Part shown: positions 48,801 to 60,800 of the stretch, in pieces
How the letters are laid out: each line of letters starts with the position of its first letter
Numbering within the stretch: the stretch's first letter is position 1
Assembly: GCF_026151205.1 (NCBI RefSeq)
Contig: NC_087074.1
Coordinates: 5,580,001-5,644,000, forward strand
Reading direction: 5' to 3'
Origin: Bolinopsis microptera
Taxonomy: Eukaryota > Ctenophora > Tentaculata > Lobata > Bolinopsidae
Length of the DNA stretch: 64,000 bases
Translations under genes and position numbers: made by a program
Notes under the pieces: generated by a model
Told to the model about the DNA's origin: nothing
Database searches by the model: none
Seen by the model: only the letters and a program-made list of their open reading frames with translations

Positions 48801-51800
48801 ATGACTCTAACTGCGTAGGACTCCACCTCCATATAGAGCATGGACTGACTCAGAAGGAAAATTTTAACAATAGTGTTTCAGTGTGTATCCTAGAAAATTC
48901 AAGTCCTAGTAGTTTAGATGTTAAGGAGCACCGATATATACATGCCTTAAATTCCCTCCGCCCCTCAGGAATGAATAGTACAAACCCTTTTAAGATTCCT
49001 TTATTGCATAATTGATTTTTGTTTTGCCTGAGGGGCTTTCCATAAATTATTTTTTTAAATAATTGGTCCTTTTATTGATGTTTCATATTTCACGGCAGTT
49101 TCCTTTTCAGAGTTTGAGTTTATATTTAGAAACTAACCATACTATCTTTTAGATTTATGTCACTTATGATGGCTCCGGCTGAAAGTACTATGACTCATTT
49201 TATCTAGAAGATTGTAGTTTCATTGCTTCTGAAGTAGCTATCAGTTCGCCGGTCAATGTTGGGTATAATACTCTTGTTATCAGTTTATATTTCGACTTTA
49301 TAAAGTACCCTGACATTATAATCAAAAAGAGATGATATTTTACCAAAACCCATAATCATGGGTAGAGTGGACCGCTGCCAGTGTCTCTCTTTCCCAAACA
49401 AAAGGAAATGATATTAATTTGATTGACCGTTCTCAAATGCAAAATGATACCGAGAATGAAATCGGTCGCTCGCTTTTCCCATTCATTTACAATCGTAATA
49501 GATTAAGAAGAACTGCCCAAAGGCAGCTGTACTCGGCAATAAAGATTCAATAAACTTCAGCTTATTCAATAAGTTATAACTACCACCCTTGTCCCTTACC
49601 CCGAAATACTAGGTATCGACCCGAACGCAACCCAAAGAGATTTTTACAGCATCTGATTGATGTAATCAATCGAAACTAATTTATACAATTCGTAAGCCGT
49701 GAATGAATGGGAAAAGCGAGCGACCGATTTCATTCTCGGTATCATTTTGCATTTGAGAACGGTCAATCATGTTATGGCAAATGGCAATTATGCAATACCA
49801 AATTGATAAAAATTTAAGAAAAAGGAGTACCTGTTCGACTAAAAACAGCAACAACAAAACAAGTTAACGTTGGGGGTAAATGGTAAACCGGCAAGGTTTC
49901 AGTAAAATTCTATGACATCAGACAGAGATTGAATTTATATTTCCAGAAGTAATTACAGTATGTGATAAATAAATCAAACATTTTACACTTCATACTGACG
50001 TAAACTCAATTTGAAGACATAAGCAAAAAATTGAACTGCTTTTTAAAAATGTCCCCTGGCGAAGGCTAACTAAAAAGAGGCGTCACTTGGAATTAAAAGC
50101 ATTTAAAACGAAGCAAAAGGATTTACTATTCGCCGGAATGTTACGGATCCATTTTTATCGATTAAAATTCAGCAAAAATTTGAAAAATCTAGTTTAAAAG
50201 AGCATAGCTTTCTTTAAAAACAATTTAAGAATTTATGATATTTATGTTGACATTTTACGAGTTAGTATATAATATAGAAATACGATCAAATCTTGAAAGC
50301 AGCTGAGTTCAGACTCAGATTGGATTAAAATACGATCAGCCGTTCAGAACGAAGAGTATTGGCGTTCAGCTTCATTAATCTCATTCAACTCGACTTGTTT
50401 TTCATAGACCAAAATTGTATGCAACTTAGTCAGGTACAACGCAATATAATATATTTAAACTAATTACAACACTACAAATCTATTACATTTATTGAGTATT
50501 ATGTATCGTGATGGAAATATTTTAAGCGGGTAAAAGCCAGTTCAAACCCAGGCTACATAACATGAAGACTTTGTTTTAACTTGTATGAAAAGCATTAATG
50601 TTAATATGTACAGCCTAGATTCTACTTTGAAGTAAGGTGACACGACAGTAAATATCTAACTAGTGCGATAAGTGTGAAGATAATTTAAAAAACTGAGCCC
50701 CAAAAGGTATGATTACCAGGATTCAGAGGATAAATGAGGTTAAATTTATGCTTCTTTACTAGTTCACTGACTAGAGTGGATTATTTTGTTCTCTGTATGG
50801 ATTATCTAGTGTACTTTCACTGTAGTTGCAATGTTACTGATCCAAAGGGTCAAAGGCAGCGAAACTTTAGTAAACATCGTATAGAAAATAAGAAATGTGA
50901 TATTTTATAATCGATAACTTAATGAATATCAGTGATATGTTTGATTAATTATAATCAAGATCTCCACTATGAGGTATCACTGACCTTTCCATCTAGGTAC
51001 CCTGATGTTATTTTTTGTGTGATTTATTCATTGTGATGGAATTACTTTACAAACAGAAGGTCATGTCAGCCAATCATGTACAGTATAAATTCTCTACAGA
51101 TGGCACGTGATCGGACTTCCATAATTTACACTTAATTTCCTTAAATGTAGTGGAACAGTGTAATGTCCTCTTCAGTGACTTTGATTGGATAATTATTAAT
51201 TAGCGTTTTTGTTATTCTTCTAACGGGAAAACCTTTCAAAACATGTGTATATAATTTTATATCATTTAAAATGTTCTAGCTTTCGAACTAAAACAAACCA
51301 ATTGTTCTCGACTGTCAAGCTTTTTATCGGCAAAATAACTGTACAAATTATCAGCAAATTGTATGCAAGCAAGTTTGTCGGCATAACAAACTAGCGTATA
51401 TCACTAGCCACAAAGCAAACAAAAGCCAAAGCATGAACAACATTAGTACACATTTTATCAACAACGATGATAGATCAACGTTATGGCATAGTTTATATTA
51501 CTTAGGGCGCAGATCTCACGAATTTGAGCCACAAGGAGGGTTAAATGTCAGTGACCGCCACCCGACTAACTACCCGTCCCCTTGTTTATCTTAATTAAAT
51601 CAATCATCGCCTTTTAGTGATTATTATCTTTTGTCCTTTGTTGAGCTGAATTTAAATATGGCCGTGTTTCTGTGGCTGGGTTTTGTATAAGAATTAGGGC
51701 CATGTCCTTGGGCCATGGCTCCATTTCATTCCTTACAGCGCGTACATCAATACGCCTCCTGTAACTCAGCAAGTCGTTCAATTATCATAGACCATCGGTG

Positions 51801-54800
51801 ATTTTTAATACGAGAAATATTAATCTCAAGAGTTTCATTACAAGGAGCTAGATGTAGGAACTCGAAAACTAGTCCCGGTACTTAAAATACTACTTACTTA
51901 GCGTGAGAAAAAAATTGGTTAATAAAGAAAATGTAAGAGCCACCTGACCAGATTTAATACTTATATTTCTCACGTTGATTTACAGTGGACCAAATAAATA
52001 TAATCGAGTTTGGTGATTCGTACGTGGTATAGGGTTACCGGTACTGAACAATCTGTCTGATTCTGAAGAACATGAGATAAAACAGGAAGAAACCCTATAA
52101 GGTGACACGACTAAGTTCCATCCCGGCAATTTCAAACCAAACAAATTGTGTCTAACTCAGTCTTACTCTTAGAAATAAAATCCATCTGGAATGGTGCCAA
52201 TGGTGGTTATAATGTGTAGATATATAATGTGTTATACATGGTGTTCTCTGTTCATCATACATTAGTACGGTACAGAGAGAGAGAGAGACATTAGTACGGT
52301 TTTTCGATTCATCCGTAGATTAAATCACGAAGGAGTAATCAGCTATATTTGACGCTCATTTTCTCTGTAAATCTATCAAAATTATGTTACAAACAACCAG
52401 TCCAGATATAATTAAAAATTTCTCAAGATGTATAACTGACCTGAAGGACCGTTGAACTGTCCCTGATTGTTTCCTTCCTCTCCAAAGCACATGACACAGC
52501 TCCCACTACTTCTGTCCAACACTTGAATCCTACTGTTGCCCTGAAACGGTCCTATGTTTTCAGTTTGGGTAGTTAATGGTCGGTGAATGTTTGGAAGGGT
52601 TATAATAATGTAAGATTTTGTCAATTTTCTAGTGTAGAAACAGAGTAATTTGACATGGAAATTATGAGAGATGGTGGTGTTTTTATCTCTAAGTTAAAAG
52701 TTTCGAAAATGACACATTGCTCGGATAACTTATAATTCCGGATGGTTCATATTTTATACTGCATCTAATTAACAGTTAAGTTTTTAAAAGTTTCGTGAAC
52801 TTCCACTTGTTAAAAGAGCCATGCTACATTATATCCTCCAAACCTTTCTACCGTATCACAACTGTATCAGACCGTTGCTAATTGCTGACATCTCAACAAA
52901 CATGTTTCAAGATATTATATGAAAATGTACAAGTTTCTAAATATATACTCTTCTTCTTCTTGGTGAGATACAATGAACATCGGCCTTTCAACTTGTTACA
53001 ATTTAACAACATGTGTCCGCTGGATATATTCCTTTTCTTGTGCGCTCTGAGTCATTCTTTTTGTCGGCGTATTATTTTGAGGATTCTGGCTGGTCAGCGA
53101 GATATTTTGCAGTAACATTACAAAGCTTTGTGAACCTTGTGATTTCTGCTTGTATAAGGGTGATAAGTGTTATATTTGAAGAAAGTGACGTCTTTACTCG
53201 GTTGACAGGATGACAGGCCCGTAAATAGCAACTAACACAGTAAATAGCTCGAAACATTCTCAGTCACGTACGTCACTTTGAGAGCTTTAACACGTTATGA
53301 TAACGTATAATACGCTATTTTCGTCACTCTATATATCTGTAACAACTGTCTTGACATCCGACAGGTGAATTACGTCAACTAAACTATGTCACTGTTCATT
53401 TCTTGTCACTAAATTTGTTGTTGACATACACATTCCTTTTTAAACCCCTTGTCAGCATGCCTCTCCAGTCATTATTCATAACTCCGAACATCAGGGCCGC
53501 GTTTTCAGTGCGCTTATCTCCCTCCGCGCTCTTTGGTCAATATTTAACGTTTTAAATTTTAAAACTTCTGTATGTTGCCCCTCGTACGCGTGTATAATAT
53601 ATACACCTGTTAATTGGAAGTTAATTAGAAGTTAATTAGATGTCAGAGTTTTGAATAATTGGTGGTAATTCCTTGTAATTCGTAGTTCCCCTATTGTGGT
53701 TCACCCGTCAACTAATATCTTGAACAATGTTGTCTCGTTATAACAGGCTAGGACTTCTCCTCCTTCGTGTTGACACGTTTCATGAACCAAACCTCACTTG
53801 CCAAATATTTATTGTCCGAAATATGTTGATTTTTGCCGAAAGTTTAACAAGTATATGATAAAGACGCACATAACATGCGACAAGCTCCTGCCAGAATAGT
53901 CAGTTGGTAAACAGTAAATACCGCCAGCTTCTTAACTTCTGCTGACATATCAGTATTTTAATGCGCTTTCTGCTGATTGCTTGGTATACCTCCTATTTTC
54001 TTGGCCTTTTTTTCGTGTTTTACTGTCGGAACATATACGACAGGGCTTCACCCTGGTCTGTCTTTGCCTTGTTGAAAGTTTGTAATTTTAAAACTCCGCT
54101 GTCATATTAACGAGAACGTTACTTACTTTCGGTGTTTTGTCAGGAATTGATTGCCAATTGTATGAGTTTTGAGAAAGGAATAGTTTTTGTATGAGAAGAA
54201 GAAGAAGACCGTCGAGTGTAAAAAGATTAGGATTCAACCCGTAAGTCAACATGTCAACATATTTAAGTCAACATTTCAACGTATTTAAGTCAACAATTTC
54301 AAGACGTTTTGAAATGTTAGTCACCCCAAAATTTTCAAAATGCTCGAGTTTGGTTATGATAGTGAACATTTTATGAAAGTTCGTTTCAACAAAAAATTTT
54401 CAAATTCTCTAAATAATCTCTGTTGGATTGTAAATTCCTCCAGCCAATAAATCTGCTCATTCCAAGAGACGCCGTGTCTGACAACTCTTACATATCATCA
54501 CTAGACTGTCGTTGCCTGGCACCTATTTTTAGTTCCAATGTCCTAGACAGACCTCCCGATCTCGAATCTTGAGACGAATCCTTACAATTGATAGTCTGGT
54601 GTCTAATGTCTAGAACGAACTACGAGTTTTTTGTCTGTGTTATAGTCTATACGTAAGATTGTCACTGATCCTTATCGCTCATTACCCTCTCATCATTTCA
54701 AAACAACATGTTTCTTGCTCTCTATGGTGGCAGGTGGGGCAATATATTCAAACATTCAACTGAGGATAACTGAAATCTTTAAAAATTCATGAAAACACAC

Positions 54801-57800
54801 CGATTAATTTGTCTATAATACCTGATCAGATACAAGTAGATTGTCCTGCTGTGTTATAGCCACTCCGTAAGGGTAGTACAACTGTCCTTCCTCGTGTCCC
54901 TTGCCTCCCAACTCTACTATCGGCGTACGACTGAAGTTCAAGAGTTTAAATTCCCAATTAGTCAGACTGAGCAGGTTGAGCTGTAGTAATACACAGTTCT
55001 GAGGCGTTAAAACATTTTCATTACTATCTTCAGTAACATCCTGAATCATAAACTCGGTTAATATCAGTTCCTACAAACTACGACTAAGTTACTACGAAGT
55101 CTACGACTGAAGTTATATCATTCAGGGAAGGCTTACTCGGCATTCCATTTTTCAAACCAAAAACTTTAATTTTGAAATTTTAAAAATGCTTTCTCTCATC
55201 CTTGATCCCCTACATCATGGTAATACTTCACTAAATTTTCAATAAACTAAATCTATTGTACCTGATATCCCGGTATCTGGAGATAGTATCCTTTTCAATA
55301 AACTAAATCTATAGTACCTGATATCTATAGTACCTGATATCCCGGTATCTGGAGATAGTATCTAACTAAATCTATAGTACCTGATATCTATAGTACCTGA
55401 TATCCCGGTATCTGGAGATAGTATCTAACTAAATCTATAGTACCTGATATCTATAGTACCTGATATCCCGGTATCTGGAGATAGTATCTAACTAAATCTA
55501 TAGTACCTGATATCCCGGTATCTGGAGATAGTATCTAACTAAATCTATAGTACCTGATATCCCGGTATCTGGAGATAGTATCAAACTAAATCTATAGTAC
55601 CTGATATCCCGGTATCTGGAGATAGTATCTAACTAAATCTATAGTACCTGATATCCCGGTATCTGGAGATAGTATCTAACTAAATCTATAGTACCTGATA
55701 TCCCGGTATCTGGAGATAGTATCCTTGTCCGGTGCTGTGAACTTCACCTCGAAACACGGGTTAGACTCTCTGGCACGTGTTGCACTGCGTTCTGCCCTCC
55801 GGGACGTCAGCGATGTTGTTGTGTTTGTTCTTGGAATATCTGAAAAACACGCATGAGTTACAACTCTGATTATTAGATAAAACAGAATTAATAAGTAATT
55901 TGTCTATGGCCTACCTAATTTATACACTATCTAAAGATCAGTTCTAAACTTCTGGTCATACCTTCAGTAACAGTGTCTTTAGCTTCTTCTTCAACCTCTT
56001 CTTCCGTCGGTCTCTCCTTATACTGTTCCTCATTGATAGCAGCACCTTTCCCAACATTCACCACATCTTTCTTCTCCTTGCCAGCATCTTTGTTATTTTG
56101 CGCAACATTTTCCTTTTGTTTCTCTTTTTTAGTCGGTTGTCCTTCTCTGCTGACATTTCTACTGGCACTTGGCACTTCTGCATCTGAGATATAGTTACGT
56201 TATGAGCAACAGGTTATCTTAGAGTTGGAATCACCTGTCAAGAAATCAACTAAAGCTACTAAATAAAAAGTAAACGCTACAAAACCTTACCCTGTACGAC
56301 AACTTGTTCTGGGGCAACGGCTTTATTCTCAGCCACCGTCTTTTCCTCGCGATATTCCTCGTTATTTTCTGATCTGATCACTTCCTTATAATTTTCTATT
56401 TCTTTCTTTGCTATTTCTTCCCTTGCTTTTTCTTCCCTTGCTTTTTCTTCCCTCTCTATTTCTTCCCTGGCTATTTCTTCCCTTGCCACTTCTTCCCTTG
56501 CCAATTCGTCTCTAGCCAATTCCTCTCTCGCCATTTCTTCCTCATCATATAAGATTTCTTCCTCGTCTTCACCATCTTCAGATCCCTCATCAAAATGAAA
56601 TTCTATTTCGCCAACGCTTGTGATAGATTCCAAAGCGTGTGCCAACATCTTTGGTTTGAACTCGTAGTCGACTTTGGCATCATCGTCCTTAAAAATAATC
56701 AGAATTTGATAATTAAACAAATGGCAGGTAATAATTTTCTGAAAAACGTATGACCAGGACCAGTTATTAAAGCCTAATTTCAATCTTTTTGGGAGGTAAA
56801 CCCATCAGCTTGGCAATACCAACTGTGTTAAGTAACAGCGTAACGATGAGTAAGTTATAAACTCATTAATAATACCTTAGTTACTATAACGTAAGTAAGT
56901 TACAAACTCATTAATAATACCTTAGTTACTATAACGTAAGTAAGTTACAAATTCATTAATAATACCTTAGTTACTATAACGTAAGTAAGTTACAAACTCA
57001 TAATTAATAATACCTTAGTTACTATAACGTAAGTAAGTTAAAAATTCATTAATAATACCTTAGTTACTATAACATAAGTAAGTTACAAATTCATTAATAA
57101 TACATTAGTTACTATAACGTAAGTAAGTTACAAATTCATTAATAATACCTTAGTTACTATAACGTAAGACTTGTTGCAGAGTCTGTAAAGAGCATCGCAC
57201 AGTTCCTCCTCTTTGTAGATTAAGTTTGTATCCGTATCTCCTTCCATTACCTGGTACATGTAGTAATGTAACATATTGTAATATTATGTGTATTGTGTAT
57301 GTATGTATACACATAATATGTTATATTATAAAATAATGTGTATTGCGTATGTATGTATACACATAATATGTTATATTATAAAATAATGTGTATTGCGTAT
57401 GTATGTATACACATAATATGTTATATTATAAAATTATGTGTATTGTGTATGTATGTATACACATAATATGTTATATTATAAAATAATGTGTATTGTGTAT
57501 GTATGTATACACATAATATGTTATATTATAAAATAATGTGTATTGCGTATGTATGTATACACATAATATGTTATATTATAAAATAATGTGTATTGCGTAT
57601 GTATGTATACACATAATATGTTATATTATAAAATTATGTGTATTGCGTATGTATGTATACACATAATATGTTATATTATAAAATTATGTGTATTGCGTAT
57701 GTATGTATACACATAATATGTTATATTATAAAATAATGTGTATTGCGTATGTATGTATACACATAATATGTTATATTATAAAATAATGTGTATTGTGTAT

Positions 57801-60800
57801 GTATGTATACACATAATATGTTATATTATAAAATAATGTGTATTGTGTATGTATGTATACACATAATATGTTATATTATAAAATAATGTGTATTGCGTAT
57901 GTATGTATACACATAATATGTTATATTATAAAATAATGTGTATTGCGTATGTATGTATACACATAATATGTTATATTATAAAATTATGTGTATTGTGTAT
58001 GTATGTATACACATAATATGTTATATTATAAAATAATGTGTATTGCGTATGTATGTATACACATAATATGTTATATTATAAAATAATGTGTATTGCGTAT
58101 GTATGTATACACATAATATGTTATATTATAAAATTATGTGTATTGCGTATGTATGTATACACATAATATGTTATATTATAAAATAATGTGTATTGTGTAT
58201 GTATGTATACACATAATATGTTATATTATAAAATAATGTGTATTGTGTATGTATGTATACACATAATATGTTATATTATAAAATTATGTGTATTGTGTAT
58301 GTATGTATACACATAATATGTTATATTATAAAATAATGTGTATTGCGTATGTATGTATACACATAATATGTTATATTATAAAATTATGTGTATTGTGTAT
58401 GTATGTATACACATAATATGTTATATTATAAAATAATGTGTATTGCGTATGTATGTATACACATAATATGTTATATTATAAAATAATGTGTATTGCGTAT
58501 GTATGTATACACATAATATGTTATATTATAAAATTATGTGTATTGTGTATGTATGTATACACATAATATGTTATATTATAAAATAATGTGTATTGCGTAT
58601 GTATGTATACACATAATATGTTATATTATAAAATAATGTGTATTGCGTATGTATGTATACACATAATATGTTATATTATAAAATTATGTGTATTGCGTAT
58701 GTATGTATACACATAATATGTTATATTATAAAATTATGTGTATTGTGTATGTATGTATACACATAATATGTTATATTATAAAATAATGTGTATTGTGTAT
58801 GTATGTATACACATAATATGTTATATTATAAAATAATGTGTATTGTGTATGTATGTATACACATAATATGTTATATTATAAAATAATGTGTATTGCGTAT
58901 GTATGTATACACATAATATGTTATATTATAAAATTATGTGTATTGTGTATGTATGTATACACATAATATGTTATATTATAAAATAATGTGTATTGCGTAT
59001 GTATGTATACACATAATATGTTATATTATAAAATTATGTGTATTGTGTATGTATGTATACACATAATATGTTATATTATAAAATAATGTGTATTGTGTAT
59101 GTATGTATACACATAATATGTTATATTATAAAATAATGTGTATTGTGTATGTATGTATACACATAATATGTTATATTATAAAATAATGTGTATTGCGTAT
59201 GTATGTATACACATAATATGTTATATTGTAATATTATGTGTATTGTGTATGTATGTATACACATAATATGTTATATTATAATATAATGTGTATTGTGTAT
59301 GTATGTATACACATAATATGTTATATTATAATATTATGTGTATTGTGTATGTATGTATACACATAATATGTTATATTATAATATTATGTGTATTGTGTAT
59401 GTATGTATACACATAATATGTTATATTGTAATATTATGTGTATTGTGTATGTATGTATACACATAATATGTTATATTGTAATATTATGTGTATTGTGTAT
59501 GTATGTATACACATAATATGTTATCTAAAATCAGGTACACTTTGGACTTAAATTACTAATAATCTTTGAAGACAAAATATAAGTTTAAATTCTGTATTTA
59601 ATACAGAATGTTAAGGATTGTTGCCAAGGATGTCTCTGGCATGGCTGTCACGGCTGATGGCCATTACAGATCGCTAATATACGTGAAATATCCTGCCATG
59701 ACGCGGAACATCCAAGATTTAATATAAGATAAAATTATTAAAGTGCATTATCATTCGTTACTATGGTCATGAACTTCACATGTAAGATCACATGATCTCT
59801 GTTGACGTTACATGTCATTAAGAGTTAAGTGATCACAGACCGCCAAATCTGAGGCCAGTTGCTTCTCTCTACCCGTTCTTCCTTTCAAAAGTAAATACTC
59901 TGTCGTTATGCAGTTTTGTAACTACAAAGTTTACCCTACCTTGCTTGACAGAGTTATGCAGAAGTCAGCACGCCCCATGTGTCCTATATTATGCACAGTA
60001 CTGGTAGCTCGCAACCCTTCAATCACTAATCGTATTAGTTAACCACCCCACTGTACAATACTGTCTTAAAGTTAATCTACCTCAGTGACTGTTTGTGAGA
60101 GCTCTAGACTCTTCTTAATGGTGGCACACAGCTCGTTCCGCTTCATCTTTAGGACACTGACCCGATCATATCTCAGATCGTTTAGTTCCTCCAATAGATC
60201 CTTCTTGCGGTGTTTCAGTGCTCGTATCATATCGTCAAACGACCGGTCCAGCTAAACAGGGGAAATGTGATTTATATATATATCATGTGTATCTCACTAT
60301 TTATAAAGCGAGACGATATATATTGTATTATATATGGCAGAGTCAGGCAGAATGAGGTATTATCCAGTGTTGAGCGTCTGATAGACGGGCTGCTGGTAAC
60401 ATTAACGTGTGGGTTCCCCGAATCTATGAAGGTTTTCCATGAATATTGTTTGTCATGACTTTCAGTTCAGCGACCTTAGCAATGCCCACGTTATGATTTG
60501 CAACATTGTGAGGTCGCGTCTGGCCACTAGACGGTCGGATATAGATTAAAATAATGATAGAATTACCATTTCAATTTAATATTTGAATATTTACCAAATT
60601 AAATAGACAAGAACTAAAATTGAACCCTTTGAGACTGAGTGACCAAATGGAATTCACATTATGCCTGCCTCGCAGTCGCATAATTATCAAATAATTACAA
60701 ACTATAGGGAGATTGCGCAAGATAAATTCCATAATGTACAGGTTCCTTTGTAAGTACAGGTTCCTTTGTAAGGTTCCTTTGTAAGTACAGGTTCCTTTGT

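Larger units (their letters stand above)
46057..49796 (+). mobile_element. Penelope-like retroelement, 5'-truncated ORF, with 29-bp direct repeats
   Basis: An identical 29-bp sequence (CATGTTATGGCAAATGGC...) stands at 46057-46085 and 49768-49796 and probably is the target-site duplication. Between are a CCCCCTTTACTATTATAC array (46132-46195), two GC-rich hairpins (46219-46274), about 1.3 kb without coding potential, the RT/GIY-YIG ORF (47582-49015), and a 3' tail ending in a 67-bp inverted repeat (49421-49487 with 49702-49768). Penelope-like elements are known for variable target duplications and for rearranged or inverted terminal segments. Confidence 0.75.
39502..52440 (-). other. 12.9-kb TRIM-NHL intron 12 hosting nested genes
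   Basis: The intron interrupts the second NHL blade at the phase-1 junction between PSG and VTTHEG. From low to high coordinates it holds papain-like gene 1, a gene-free 2-kb spacer (42.0-44.0 kb), papain-like gene 2, a Penelope-like element, and 2.6 kb (49.8-52.4 kb) without recognisable genes. Segments near 43.1-43.3 kb and 51.5-51.75 kb look distantly alike (TTTTGTCCTTTG, GGCCATGG); too diverged to define. Confidence 0.8.

Noticed and set aside
49650-49680. Possible hammerhead ribozyme (CTGATTGATGTAATCAATCG then GAAAC) in the Penelope-like tail
   Set aside because: Looks like CUGA-stem-GAAAC but has an extra U in the core, and I found no matching cleavage helix; a plain hairpin explains it.
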